From NCBI GenBank assembly GCA_051294375.1, contig CM119271.1, forward strand, positions 10,068,291 to 10,132,290: 64,000 nt of DNA, in the 5' to 3' direction. The stretch's first letter is position 1; each line of letters opens with the position of its first letter. The position numbers were made by a program, and so were the translations under genes. Source of the stretch: Paraspadella gotoi (taxonomy: Eukaryota; Chaetognatha). Positions 31,416 through 45,200 of this stretch are shown one piece after another. Below the pieces are notes generated by a model. The model made no database searches, had not been told where the DNA came from, and was given only the letters and a program-made list of their open reading frames with translations.

Positions 31416-32559
31416 GCTTTTTCATATATAAAAACTACTACGCTTTTATAGGTTTGGCTGTGACTTACCGTTTTTTTTTTTAAATAAAAATTATTATGAA
31501 TTATGATAAAGTTTTACAAAAGTGTGCGATCATAGTAAGTTAAAAATTTAGATATGGCTTTTCATCTTGAAATAGCTGTGATATTTTCATATTACATTTG
31601 GATTTAAGTATTTTTTGTTTGAATTTCCACTTCATTATGATTTACTGCAATATGCAAATGAGATTAAAGTACTCCTTATAATATCCAAATGTATATTAGA
31701 AATGCTTTAATCTAATTTACATATTGCAGTATATAATATTGAAGATGAAATTCAAAAAATTTGTTTTTAAATTTTTAATAAAAATGGGAACTCAAAGGAT
31801 TTTTTTAATGGAAGCTATATCTTAATTTTAATACAAATATAAATTAAATCTTTTACAAGCTGCGATTGGAAAAATTGGAAAAATTTCCAATTGTAAACAA
31901 TTGTAAATATTTTGCCTTTCTTTTATTTCTTTAAATATTATATAGATTTTCTTTCCTATATTTGTCAGTTGCTGCTTTTTCTGAACCCTTAAAAAACGAG
32001 TTCAGGTTCTGCAGTGACTGTTCAGCTGGCTTTCAGCTTTCTCTTTCTTTCTGTCTCTTTGTCTCTCTTTTTCTCTTTCTGTCTCTCTTTCTCTCTCTTT
32101 CTGTCTTTCTGTCTCTCTCACTCTCTCTCTCTCTCTTATTATTTTTTTAAAAAAATGAAGAATAACTTATAATGATATGCATTATCACATATAAATCAGC
32201 TATGTGACCTATTATATATGCAGCACTTTCGCCGAATAATATAATTGCATGCATCACATTATAAAAAAAAAAAATTTGTTTTTATTTATTATTGCAACTT
32301 TGGACCGGTTGGCCCACTATTGGCAAATTATATCTAAAATAGGAGTTGATAAGAGAGATATAGTCAAATTAAACATTACTTTTTTTGTTATTCTGATAAT
32401 TTTACTATTATTAAATTTATAAATATTTTTAGTGTATATATTTAATCATTTTTAACTTTTTTTTAAATAATAATTATTTGAGTTGTGATAACTATTTATA
32501 ATTAATTAAATATGCAAATATTAAATTTGACCTCGGTCTGGTTTCTTCCTAAAAAAGAA

Positions 32560-32925
32560 CAATCTTTTTTCTCTCTATCTCTTCTCTCTTCTCTCTCTCT
32601 CTCTCTCTCTCTTCTCTTTCTCTCTCTTTTTTTTTCCTTCTAAAAACTTTTATTATCGCCATTTATTTTATTTTATCTCAATACAAAATCCCAAAATACA
32701 ATAACTTACTTCAACTAGATTTCGTGGTCGTTGCCAAGCAACAAGTAAACAATGTCGAGGAACATGATCTAATAACGCGTTACGTGTATAAAAAAAAATC
32801 AACATAGACCCAATTTCACGACGCCGTTGCGAGGCAACGGATAACCGATATAAACGAGAGTGACCTAATAATGCATCTCGTTGGTGGGAAAACTCTCTCT
32901 CTCTCTCTTTTCTCACTCTCCCTCC

Positions 32926-32993
<68 letters not shown>

Positions 32994-33164
32994 CCTTCTA
33001 AAACTTTTATTATCGCCATTTATTCCGCGCTTTTTTCTCAATACAAAATCACAAATTTACATCCGAGATTTTTCGTGGATTTTTTTTCTAAAATTCTGAT
33101 TATTCTTATATAAACGAGAGAGACCTAATAATGCGTTTCGTTGGCGGGAAAACTGTCAGCTCTC

Positions 33165-33232
<68 letters not shown>

Positions 33233-33240
33233 ACTCATAC
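32560..33240. repeat. Locally duplicated unit built around CT microsatellites
   Basis: CT-rich tracts at about 32571-32630, 32890-32990 and 33160-33230 are each followed or preceded by shared non-simple sequence. TTCCTTCTAAAA with CTTTTATTATCGCCATTTATT occurs near 32635 and 32992. ACGAGAG(T/A)GACCTAATAATGC with TCGTTGG(T/C)GGGAAAACT occurs near 32854 and 33113. The microsatellite is therefore part of a larger duplicated block, not an isolated slippage tract. Confidence 0.65.
32730..32840. promoter_or_regulatory. Two X-box-like (RFX-type) inverted repeats
   Basis: GTTGCCAAGCAAC at 32730-32742 and CCGTTGCGAGGCAACGG at 32824-32840; the second is a perfect 7-bp palindrome with a 3-nt centre. Both resemble the RFX X-box (GTTGCC...GGCAAC). 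The nearest genes are FAM78 (2 kb away, minus) and gene A (1.7 kb away, plus). Function is inferred from the motif alone. Confidence 0.3.
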
Positions 33241-33390
33241 TCGCATTTGTTTGTTTTATTTACGATGAATGATTCAGCGCGTCAATGAATCACTATCATC
33301 GCATCAATGAATGACTATCATCGTATCAATGAATGATTTATCATCATATCAATGAATGACTATCATCATCATCAATCAGTCAGTCATTTT

Positions 33391-33481
33391 GTTATCATCG
33401 CATCAATTATTGGTTATCATCGCATCAATATTTGGTTATCATCGCATCAATATTTGGTTATCATCGCATCAATATTTGGTT
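33391..33481. repeat. 22-bp minisatellite
   Basis: About four tandem copies of TTATCATCGCATCAATATTTGG (one variant reads ATTATTGG). Upstream, 33277-33370 holds a looser array of ATCAATGAATGACTATCATC units of related sequence. Confidence 0.75.
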
Positions 33482-34449
33482 ACTTATTCGAAAGCGGCTC
33501 GATCTTTATGCTTTTAAGATTTTTAAGTAGTTGTTTATTAAGTAGTTTAACCACCTTTAACAGTTACTAGTTACCACCCCTTACCTTATCCACCCTTAAC
33601 CCGTTTTCCAGGGTTTGTTACTAAAAGGAAAAACATGTTAAAGTTAAAAAATAATAATTTCAAAAATTTTACTCTTAATTATTAATAAATTTAGTTAACT
33701 AAGTTTTTATGAAATATAAAATTTAGAAATAAACTTACCAAAATATAAGTCTTTATTTTTATATTTCAAAAGCACATGTAAATTTTATAAAATAAGTTGA
33801 TTTATCATAACTTATAATTGTTTTTCTTTTTTATGACAATTTTTATATACATTAAAAAGCGTCATTTTCGACAAGAAAGATAAAATTATACAAAAAAATG
33901 GTCATCACCCTCGAATTCTACAGACTTGTTTACACTAAAATAGCTATGTAGTATGTACCTTATTGGATTTGTTATATTTTGTTATTTTTAAACGCCCTAA
34001 CAAGAAAAATAACCGACAGGCTCGTTTCCGGTCGGCGAAAGTTAAATTGTGTCAAAAAGACCGGGTTAGGAGGGTGAATATTGATTAAGAGTGACAAACC
34101 GAGAAAGTGAATATATTATTATAAAGGAAAGAAAAATGGCAAAAGGGTTAGAGCGAATCGGGACAGTAAGTCTCACGTTTGGAAGAATAACGTATCTTTC
34201 CCACAAACATTTGTTCCGCGCCTTCAGTAGTGAACACTGAACACAATACTATAGTCTCAAATAGTCTTAAATTGTGATAAAACTCTCTCCTTATTTTTCG
34301 GCTTAGAAAATAAAATCGTCGTTGAAGAATTAAAAATAAATGAAATCTGAGTGTAATGTATAAAAATAATTAGGATTTAGATTTAGATTCAGTATCCGCG
34401 GTAGCCCAGAGAGTTGCTTAAGCAGTAGCGACCGAAGTCCTCAACGACC

Positions 34450-34473
34450 ATGGCCTTATTCGCGGAAACGTAA
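34450..34473 (+). promoter_or_regulatory. Short upstream reading frame before gene A
   Basis: ATG GCC TTA TTC GCG GAA ACG TAA encodes seven residues and ends 28 bp before the ATG chosen for gene A at 34502. If transcribed, it could reduce initiation at the main start. Transcription of this stretch is not shown by the sequence. Confidence 0.3.
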
Positions 34474-34501
34474 CACCCCCCACTCCCAACTACAACGAAT
34501 C

Positions 34502-37500
34502 ATGTGGTCGTCGTCCTCGTCCAGTAGCGTCTCGGGGAACGCTGCGAAGTCCGGTCCGCCGCCTGACAAAGCGGCGGCGGCCGAAAAGAATTTCAACCAG
34601 GTTTTTTTTTTTAATTTTAAAAACAGTTTCGGATTCGCCGGAAAAACTAAAAAACTTTTGTAAAATATGTTACATGATATTTTTAGGTTAAAGCTATAAA
34701 AAATGACCAAAACCTTTTATCATATAATAGTTTTTACTACAGAGTATGAAAAAGTAGAGAATTTGTCCTTTTTTTTTCATTTTTGACGCTGAAAACATTA
34801 AAATTTTTAATAACATATTTCATAATTTTGATATAACTTTTTATGAAGAATCAGAATCTTTAATAATAATTTTAAAAATTTATGATTTTATAAGAATATT
34901 ATTATTTATATATTGTAATTAATGATACTGTTGTCCAAACAATATAAGCAAAATATTTTTTGTATTTCTTAATTATACTATCTCACATCTAAATATCCTT
35001 GTTTGTTCACTCAAATAAAATTTAAGTTCCCCAGTGCTCCACTCTAGTATATATTTCTCGAAATATCGGGACATGGGGAAAATATCAACAGCAGATAGTT
35101 CTTAGAAAGATTAGTACAAACTCTAGATATCGCTCTTTGCTTACAACGAACGACTAACATTTAAATCGTAAATTCTAGTAGATCAAATTCGCAGACTATG
35201 ATTTTAACTTCATTAGGCGTCGTATTCCGTACCATTTGAAGCGGAAACGTCGAGCGAAAACGACGCTGGCAGAGGAGCCGCTGACGCCGAAAGTATCGAG
35301 GAAGTTAAAAATGAGGCGGATGAAATTATAAAAGATGCCGTGAACGAGGACGATGAAGCGGATAACGGAGACGATTCGTCCGATGGCGAACGTTATTCCA
35401 CCGATGGGGAAAACGATCCCACAAAGAAGCGTGACCGGCGACGGAAAAAGAAACGTCAGAAAAGTGAGAGCGAGAGCGAGTCGACCGCCAAGAGCGCGGT
35501 AACCGGGTCGAGCAAGAAGTCGTCCGCGACGGAATCCGCGGAGGCGGAGGCGGAGCCTTCGGCATCGTCGTCCGAAGCGACCTCCCCCGTCAAATCCTCG
35601 ACACTTTTGTCGACGGACCGGAGATCTACTACGACGGGCTATTCGGCTGGGCACGAAACCGCCAATTCGCCCATTAAAAATAAAACCGCTTCCAAACCGG
35701 TGGTCAACTTGGCCCAGAGAAAGCCCAAGACTAAACGGGCCCGTAACGCCAAGCGGCGCGTCGTTTCCAACTCCAACAAGGCGCCCAGGCTGAACGAATC
35801 GCTCGAGTCCAACGTCAACTTGGGCAAAAGAGTCGTGACGCAATTGTTCGCCGACGATATTGACCAACGCAATCTCAACAAAACGGGGAGATCGAAAAGG
35901 GCGAAGCCTAAGAAGGACCGACATCAGATGCCTTCGCCGCATCGGAAGAAGGGGCAAGAGCCAGGCGTTTACTTATATCCCGAGGTGGGAGCGGAAGCGG
36001 TGGGGGGGGGGAAGGAAGCGAGACGGTGGGGATTGGAATGGTTCCGTGATTTTTCGAAGTGTATAGTGGACGATTATTTAGAAGAAGAAAGACAAAATCA
36101 TAAACGTACGCGGGTTTATTCCCATTTTTCTCATCCCAAGGGCCACGTTCATGAGTTTAAGCTCACCTTTTTCTCTTTCTTCTTCATGATGCCCTTCTCC
36201 ACCCTTATGATCAAGACCCATCTTCCTGCTGTCAATATATTAATTACTTTTAATTTCAGCCGTTCACTTCGGGTTAGGATTCCTTTCACCTTAAGAGCTT
36301 CCTTTTGTTCCATCTCGACTAATCTTTGAAGCGTTTTTCTATCATCCAAAATAAATTATGATGATAGATCATTGAGCGAAGCAGGCACGAATTAACTCAT
36401 CACCAACATAAAAAATCATGAATGAATCCATTTGATCTCGTCCACCATATCGAACATTCATCTTCTTCGTCTTCCTCCTCAGCCGGACGAGTATCCCTTT
36501 CCATACAATTCTTCGACGCCGATGAAGGGAACGCCCTTCGTCGATCCGCGCTGGACTCACATTTATAGGGGCGCGCCGAATCGGTGAGGCACCGATGGAG
36601 GATTGGGTAAGGCTAGCTGTCGCTTTCTTTTTTTTTCTCTCTTTTTCTTTTTCATTTTCTTTTTAATCCTTTCCTTTTTCCTTCACTTTCCCTTCAACTT
36701 TCGTCTTTCGTTCCATCGTTCCCCAAGGTCCGATTCACTCACCCACGTCACTGACGGAGCAAAGAATCACACTGCTTCTTCAATCGAGACGTCACTGGCG
36801 GAGCCCAAGAATATCGCTAAATGTAATGCTAGTGATGATTTTTATTGGCTACTTAAGACAATCTGAAAATTGTGATGTCAACTCTTCTACCACCCCTGAA
36901 TTATTTTAAAAAAAAACATCCCTTGTTTGGCCCCCAAGTCTACCAACCGAACTACGTCACCGACGACTACAAGGAAAAGTGGGGCGGTGGGTTTAGAAAG
37001 TGGTTCAAGAAGCCGGTGCCGGGCAAAACCGAGGCGGATCATAGTGCGGCCGCTGGAGGGCGGCAGCAGCGTCAGGACGAGCGCGAACAGCGGCAGCAGG
37101 TAGTTCGCCGTTGGAACTAGCTGGTTAAACTCTATGTACTTAAGAATTCCCTTTAAGCTTATGATGTGTTGGACTTTAGGCTCAAGTCTCTGAAGGTACT
37201 CTCTTTAGAGAGCTTACATGATTTCAAATTGAAAACAAATTTGAAAGTTAAGCTTCACTTCGGAAAGGCAAATTTTGTTTATATTTTCTTTTGTAAAAAA
37301 TCCCGGAGTGGTCACACTTTTACCAACCAATAAAAGGATTGTATCTGTTTCTCTAAATATAAAATTTTTGATGTTTTTCACTTTGTACCACAACCACTAA
37401 TTATATATAAAAAATGTTAGAAAAAAATCTTATGAACTAAAATAATTTTTAAAAATTATTAATTATAGTTTATTTCTTACTGGCTATTGATTATTAACTT

Positions 37501-38343
37501 TATCTATTTTGTATCCAAATCTTGAAACCTCGTTTTTAATTACAGAAACAAAAGCACACAACACCAAAATACTTTTAAATAAGGAATTCTATTCTATTTT
37601 ATTCTATTCTACCCTGAATCACAACTCAACAATATTATATAGTTATACATAAATCGTTTCAGGATAGGCGCAAGGTCATATTCGCGGAGAGAGAGAAAGA
37701 GGAAGCGAGGAAAAAAAAAGAACAGGAGAAGAGAGAGAAGAAGAACGAGGAAAAGTTCAAGTGCGAGAGCGTGGAGAAAGGGAGGCAGAGAGCTCGAGAG
37801 GAGAAACAGAGGAGGGATGCGGAGGAGGCGGCGAGGAAGGAAAAGGGTGAGTCACCGAGTGGGTGAGGAAAATGGCGCAAGGAAATTTCTTTTTCTTTAT
37901 TAAATGGGTTTTTTGTTTTTTTAATTTTATTGTTTTTAGAAGAGGAAGAGAAGAGAAGAAAGGAGGAACTGAAGAAAAAAAGGAAGAAGAAGAAGAAGAA
38001 GAAGAAGAAACAGAAGAAAGCTCCTGCAGCGGCGGGCGCGGCGCCTGCGGACGGCGAGGGCGGTGGGGGAGAGGTCGAAGGGGATGAAGAGGCTGAGACC
38101 TCTTCGGATGAGGAAGAGGGCGAAGGAGGCGATGGGGGAGAAGACGGATCCTCCGACGAAGAGGAGAATGCGGAGGCGGAGTCGGAGAATGCCTCCGACG
38201 CTGACGACGGTTTGGACTTTGAAGACGGCGACCGCGTCGTCAACTACGAGGCCGACGACGACGACGACCCCACCGTCGGCGGCGTTATCGGCGACGAGGA
38301 CGACGATGTCCGGAAGAGGGCGCGGACGCCGTCGAGGGACTAG
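34502..38343 (+). CDS. Gene A: charged unrecognised protein sharing a C-terminal module with the giant Glu-rich protein
   Basis: Seven exons: 34502-34600, 35217-35984, 36483-36583, 36728-36831, 36939-37099, 37663-37846 and 37940-38343. All junctions are GT-AG and in phase (1,821 nt, 606 residues). Exons 1-2 are Ser/Ala- then Asp/Glu/Lys-rich with basic clusters (KKRDRRRKKKRQK). Exons 2-5 carry a compact module: NVNLGKRV, then FVDPRWTHIYRGAPN, RSDSLTHV, LAEPK, and YQPNYVTDD leading into FRKWFKKPVPGK. Exons 6-7 are Lys/Glu-rich, probably a long charged helix, then acidic and disordered. I do not know this family. The exon 4 model, which looked uncertain alone, is confirmed by the homologous exon of the giant gene, where splice phases 0, 2 and 1 are conserved. 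Ciliary, cytoskeletal or nuclear roles are all possible; none is shown. Confidence 0.75.
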
Positions 38344-39449
38344 TCGAGCTTGGGGATGAGAACGATCGCTACCTTTAATTATATGTGTAATCCGCTTTTG
38401 AAGTTGAAATACATACAATTAGCTGATCGTGATAAATGAACGTTCGAAACGTTTCTACACACACAAATTCTCTCTCTCTCTCTTCCGCTTTCTCTCTGTC
38501 TCTCTTTCTTATGCGACAAATATCCTCCTATTTTAAACTAACCTACTGAATTGATCGATATATCGGATGAAGCGAGGCACGGAAGCGGAATAAAAAGTCT
38601 AAATTTAACTTAAATTAAAATTCTAAAAGTGTGGAACTTTTTAAAATTTTATTCTATTTTTTTTAATTTACGCAGTAGGCTATATTTATATTATATAACC
38701 CTCTAAATGTTAAAAGTTTAAAATGGTTTTTTATAAGATTTTTTTTGCAGATTTGGATTCGTCATAAAAAGTTGATAATAAGAAATATATCTCTTTTTTT
38801 AAAAAATTATTTCATTAAGTTAGTCAAAAATCGGAAAAACCTATATTTTAAGATGAAAATTAAATTTTTGTATATTAAATATAGTTTTTTTTTTTAATTT
38901 TTAACCTACTAAATGAAAGAATTTTTAAAAATAAGTTAAATTCTTTTTTATCAACTTCTGACGAGGAATTTAAATCGGCCATCTAAATTAAGAAAAGTCC
39001 ATTTTTAAATTTTAGTATTTTTTAAGGATAGTACTATATATAATTATAGCCTACCGCGATAATTAAAAAATATAAAATTATTTTTTTTAGTAAATTAATG
39101 TTCACTGGTGGTACGTTATTAATTGATCATTAGAATTTTCATACGTGACTTTCTCTACGCTCAAGAAAGCACCGTTCATATTAAAATAAAGCCGAAAACC
39201 GAAAAGCAAAGTCGAATCAGAAAATGAACCAAACAATTTTTAACGCTATATCATATGTTAAAAAATATGTTTCGGCCTCGTTTCTCCGTTCATTTCCCGA
39301 CCGTTCGCGCGCTTTCCCTACGCTTACTCGCGGAAACGCGAGGTTTTATTGTTGTCCAAAACTCAGTCGTAAATTTCGCGCTTATCTCGCGATGATACCA
39401 ACTCTTATCGGTGTTAGTCGACGCCTTTGAAAAAAAGAATTTAGCGACA
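38344..39449. other. AT-rich spacer between gene A and the membrane-protein gene
   Basis: About 1.1 kb. A short CT-rich tract lies near 38468-38512. The 5' part should be the gene A 3' UTR. No coding exon, RNA gene or named repeat seen. Confidence 0.4.
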
Positions 39450-41457
39450 ATGAATTTTTTTCTTACGGTGGCGCTAGCCGTCCTTTTGTCGACACAAAGC
39501 GTCACCGATGGCCAGGGTAAGTAAAGAAGTTAATTTGGCGCTGCGCCAAATTTATCATTTTAGGCTGTAAAGTACCCAAATTTCAGTGTCTATTTCGTTT
39601 TATAGCAACGTCTCCGCCGGGTTCAAAACCAGCCGGTTCAAAACCGGGCTCGGCCGCGGGAGGGGGAACTAAACCTCCCGCCGCCGGGTCGAAAAAAGCC
39701 GGTCCTACGACCCAGTCCAAACTTGAGAAAGATTTGTCCGCCGCCACGAGCCAAGTCAATAATGGTTCGCAATTTTAATTAAATTTTCGTTAAAAATATC
39801 GAGAGTTATGTCATAAAATCGTTTCTATTTGCCATTTGCCGTTAAAGAGGAGCAAAGCGAAAAAGCTAAGAACGTATCTTCGGGCGGAGGTTCCGGCTCG
39901 GGATCCGGTTCAGGCGGTAAGTTCGTCATTAGAATTGAATGGAATTCTGGGATCAAAATGCAATCGATCTTTGTCGGATTTCGCTGATGTTTTTCTAGGA
40001 AGTGGATCGGGTGGAGGTGGTGGTGGTGGCGGCGGCGGCGGCTGCGGAGGAGGCTGCATCGCGGGCATCATCGTGGGCGTCATACTGGTCGTCATAATTG
40101 TCGTTTTCGTGGTTAAGAGTCAAAAGGGGGAGGAGGAGGAAGAGGAGGAAACTGAGGAGGTGCCCAACGAAAACGAAAATCGCGGAGGAAATAATAAATC
40201 CGCCAATCGGCGAACGAAGAAAAGTCACGGAGGAAATAAATATGAAAAAGTTCAATCGGGTGGGTTTTTTGCGAGGAACTTCTACTAGTAGTTTAAAATA
40301 ACGGTAATTGAAAGAAACTAGGCAGAAATCTCGCTTACAAAAATTCAACATTTTTCTAATAGAGATTTTCGTTCGAATCTGACAACCCACTTTACAATCG
40401 CGATCGCGAGAAATTCCGGTAGAAAACAGTTTTAAAAAAGCACAATTCCGATAGCGTTGCATCTCAAGAGCTGGCAATTTTTTTCTTATGACATTTGATT
40501 AATATTTTACTATCAAACAAGTCAGAGGAAATGGACTACTCATCTCCGGAGAATTTTCAAACCTCGCTTTTACTATAGAAATGAACGGGAGGTCAGATTC
40601 GGCGAAAATCTTAAAAGGCGAACATGTTGAAAAAAGGGGTGGAATTTTGATAGGTTTCTTAAGATTTCTCGACAACGCGAGGTCCGATTTAAGCGAAACT
40701 CGATATTTACAATATTGACGTCAATCTTCATCTACCGATATAAAAATATACGAAAAAAACCGCTGCCTTCTTTCAAAATATTTTTCTTCTTAAGAAAGAG
40801 TGAGACACTTATGAACAAACTGTTGCAGTTCGGAGGTGACGGAAAACGTTTCTTGGTTGTTTTGTAACGAAAGTTTGTTATTTTTAACTTTTTAGATAAA
40901 TTCGTCCAAGCTGTTTCATGTGTTTTATCTTTAGGCACATTAATATTAAATATTAGCGATTAACTGACTGAAAACCAGCGTGAATCGCCCTCCTTAAAGA
41001 TCGACTTGCCCAAGATTTCGGCGAATCAAAAAATAACTTGTCCGCCTCGTAACTTCCCTTTTGTCCATCCCAAGACGAGACTGCCAGCAGCAGCGACGTC
41101 GAGGTCAACGGAAACAAAAGCAGCGTCAAAAGCAACATTTCCGCCCGTAAAGAGAAGCCGCCGTTGCCGGATGAGCAGCCGGTGCAACAGCCACAGCAGC
41201 AGCAGGAACAGCAAAAGCAGCGCGCCCTCAGCGAGACCACGAAACGCAGCAACGACAGCGTCCTCAAGATGGAGAGTCTGGCCAACGAGGAGGAGGAGGA
41301 AGAGGAGGAGGAGGGATCCGTCGGCGGCGCCACCACGTCAGTGGTCGACGGAAAGAGCGTCAAGAGCGGCGCCGGCGGCGGTGGCGGCGGAGGTGGCACC
41401 TTCAAGAAGAACGTCTCCCAGATCATCATGCAGATGGAGGGGGTGGGGGAGAGTTGA
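39450..41457 (+). CDS. Unrecognised type I membrane protein with Gly/Ser ectodomain and charged tail
   Basis: Five exons: 39450-39516, 39606-39764, 39848-39916, 39999-40259 and 41075-41457, all phase 1 and GT-AG (939 nt, 312 residues). A signal peptide (MNFFLTVALAVLLSTQSVTDG) precedes a short ectodomain of repeated GSKPAGSKPG, Ser/Gly and a poly-Gly run ending CGGGC. One membrane helix follows (IAGIIVGVILVVIIVVFVV). The cytosolic tail is Glu-rich, then basic, then carries YEKV (a YxxV motif), PPLP, a Gln-rich stretch, a second Glu run and a second poly-Gly run. Not recognised. If the 815-bp last intron is retained, translation ends at 40288 with GGFFARNFY instead. The last exon is joined here because its phase fits and no other upstream exon does. 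The all-phase-1 structure is typical of extracellular animal proteins built by exon shuffling. Confidence 0.7.
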
Positions 41458-42225
<768 letters not shown>

Positions 42226-45200
42226 TCAAAGGTAAGGCGACAAAGTCAGCGGCTCCGGCAGAATCAAAACCTCCCATCCTTCTCGGCAGCCGACTTCGTT
42301 GACGTTCACGTTGTGCGACTTTCCAAGCGTCGGTTTTCGGAACCACTTTTTGTATCCGACGCCCCAGGGTTTACAGTAACCCGCGTCGACCACGTAGTTG
42401 GGTTGGTACACTGCGTGAAGGCGTTATCATAGGCTTTTACTTCTATATATTTTTTATGTAACATTTTTATTTAAAAAACCAAATGTTATTTTTAATTGGA
42501 TTATGTCACCGACAAAAAAATGTTTTTGAAAGAGGGACAGCCAAAATTTGGCATTTTTTTGTCGTCATTGAAACCAAATTAAAAATTTCATTTTCGTTTT
42601 TTAACTAATGATTAGAATGGAACAACTCAAGTATTTCATTAAAAAATATTTATCAAATTTATTAACCTTTGGTCTCCGGTTTTGGGTTAGCCAGTCGTGA
42701 TTCTCTTTCGGTCGTCGCGTGATTCAACGCGCATTCTAGAACTTCAGTCAACACGTCTGATCTGGAATCGAAAGAAAATCGTAGCATTTGGGTTCAATGC
42801 CGATTTAGTGATTATCTAATGTAACTACAAATTCAATAAACCTGCTGGGCGCGCCCCTGAAAAGATGCGCCCACCGAGGTTCGACGAAATATGATGAGTT
42901 CATTGCGGGCGTCTCGTGGGGATAAGGATATACGACGGACTAGAAAGGCAAACCTTATCAAGTGAATACTGAAAGTGAAACGTATCTAGTCCCATGTATA
43001 CCGTACAGCATAAGTAAAGAAAATAAAATTAATTAATTAATTTAATAAAAAAATTTAAAGTCTAATATAGTGAAACAAGTAATCTTTGAATTTTTCATTA
43101 ATTCAAATTCAAATTTAAATCAATTCATTATTCAATGAGTCAATTAGTATTATTATTCAAATTTCTTTTCGGTTTTCGACGACAGTTAGTTTCGACAAAA
43201 ACCAATCGAGCAAAGAACTAGATACCTCATATGAGAGCTAATTTTAATTTATTTTTTTATATATTTTTATGCCAGTCCCTGGAGGATGATGTCAATATTC
43301 ACTTGCAAAAAACCGTTTTAAAATTCCTACAATAGTTTCCGAGATATGGTCATAAACGTCAGCCTTCAAAGGCAAAATTTATCAGAATAAAATTTTCGAG
43401 TTTCTCTAAAGATTTCTGACGCGCTAGTACTAACTATTTAAAAAAAGAGGAAACGTTTTGCTGATTTCTTAAAGCAAAAGCCATAAATGAGCAAGACAAT
43501 GTGTACATCTGAAAGTGATAGGTCTCTAGATGACGAAATTTTTTCTTTGTTTTTTTATTTAAGATTGTCAATAGATTAGTGATACGCTTTCGAAATTTTA
43601 TTTAACAAAGATTTGTACTGCGTAGTTCAATCCTTAGTTAAAGGTAAGGGGAAGAGTGTAATGGGAAGACATTTCAGTAGTAGCTTGGATCTGGCAGTAG
43701 ATGAAGGGTACGGTTACTTCTAATGAATAGTCAGGACGCATGGATTCATTAGTCATGAGATGAGGGTGTGAAAGAAAAGCTTTAACCACGTGGGATAGGA
43801 AAGAAGGCCAGGATTGCATATAAGTACAACAGGGGATGAAGATTTGTAACTTTTCATTCTTGTTTTATAGTAGTTAGTAAACCAATAAGCAAGAGTATTA
43901 TATGTTGGTTTTGTGTATAGTGATAAAGAGCTGTAAGGCGCCCCGCGCGGTGTATCATGGCCAGCAGCATGTCATGTAGTCAGAGTTTGTCTGCAGTAGG
44001 CATGTACAGGTTACCCACATTTTAATGCAACCTCAGGCTTGAACCAGGGACGCACATTATGGTGCATTAGCACTAGCCACTGAGGCTGTAAAAAACAGCT
44101 TAATCCATCTTGTATAGGACCAAAAGTTCTCCGATTGTAAAAAAAGTTATTTTCTTGGATAACTTTTGAAAGAAAAGAGATAGCAAGGTGAGTGTGGTAT
44201 CAAATTAAAGCCCTAATCATAGGACACCTTTCTCAAAGAGTTTAATTAAATTTCATCTATAAATCTTTACACAGCTTTTGTTTAAATCATAGTTAAAAGT
44301 ATAACAATTTTTTGTGTTAAAAATTGCGATGAAGGCATATGAATTTTTTTGTTTTCTTTTGTGATTTGAAAAAGGGAAGACTGAATTACATTTTGATTAC
44401 CATTAAATTTTCTCTACTGCATAAAATTGCTTGTATTTTTCAGTTAAAGTAAAAAACAAGCAAAAATTTATGTAGTAGCTTGATAAAATGTCTTTTTAAA
44501 TATGAAAAATGATAAATACAAAAATGTTTTAAGCTTGATATAAACAGTCTGGACATCGACCTTCTTACCTGTGAAAAAAAAAAACGTCACTTTTCATTAT
44601 CTTCAACTGCAAACAAAAAGCTTGACAAACTGCTTGTTTATCATAATAAAATTTTAAAAAACTACATAGCTGGCGACATATTTGACAAAGCAAGACATCA
44701 TTGTGTTAAATTGTATTGATAATTTTCTTTTAAATAGAAAAAAGAGAAATTTTTTATATCTTTCTTTTTATTTCATCCTAAATAAAAATTTCAGCGAAGG
44801 AAAAAAAAAATTAAAATCTACTCATCTTGAATGTCATCGTTTACTGATTAAAAGGTAGAATTTTTTAATTCGCCCTTTTGCCCCCAAGCCCCTAGACATG
44901 GAAGTGCCCAAAACTTTAAAAAACATTTTTACTTGATGTGCATACAAGGCGGAACCCGCATTCTGAATTTTTGTATTTTCCCTTTCAAACATATTAAATA
45001 AAAATAATTATTTGCGAGATGTTTGACATTGACAATGCCACTGGTAAGGCTTCGTTACCCCACTTCCCGAATGAATTTTTAAACGAGGTTTTTTTTCCGT
45101 CTATTTGAGACATAACACTAACTTTTGGTATTACTAGTTTTTCAATTTACACAATCTACTTCCCGTAATCAGCGAAACGTTTAGCGTGTCAAAAAAATAG

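Larger units (their letters stand above)
30742..34449. other. Repeat-rich intergenic DNA between FAM78 and gene A
   Basis: About 3.7 kb with no supportable coding exon. It contains a long hairpin (31324-31355), an inverted repeat around a GTC tract (31381-31415), CT-rich microsatellites within a locally duplicated unit (32560-33240), two X-box-like palindromes (32730-32742 and 32824-32840) and a 22-bp minisatellite (33391-33481), all listed separately. The first part should hold the FAM78 promoter and the last part that of gene A. Confidence 0.5.

Noticed and set aside
31962-33113. Short open frames made of Ser/Leu repeats
   Set aside because: They are translations of CT microsatellites; the same holds near 41690-41860, 53110-53172, 60680-60960 and 62820-63190.
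40980-41074. Possible separate 5' exon for the 41075-41457 coding block
   Set aside because: The readable frame here runs on in a different frame from the downstream block, and no usable donor was found. Joining to 40259 is in phase.
44030-44090. Possible true tRNA gene
   Set aside because: The acceptor and anticodon-like stems pair but the T stem does not, and there is no proper discriminator or intact D arm. It fits a SINE remnant better.
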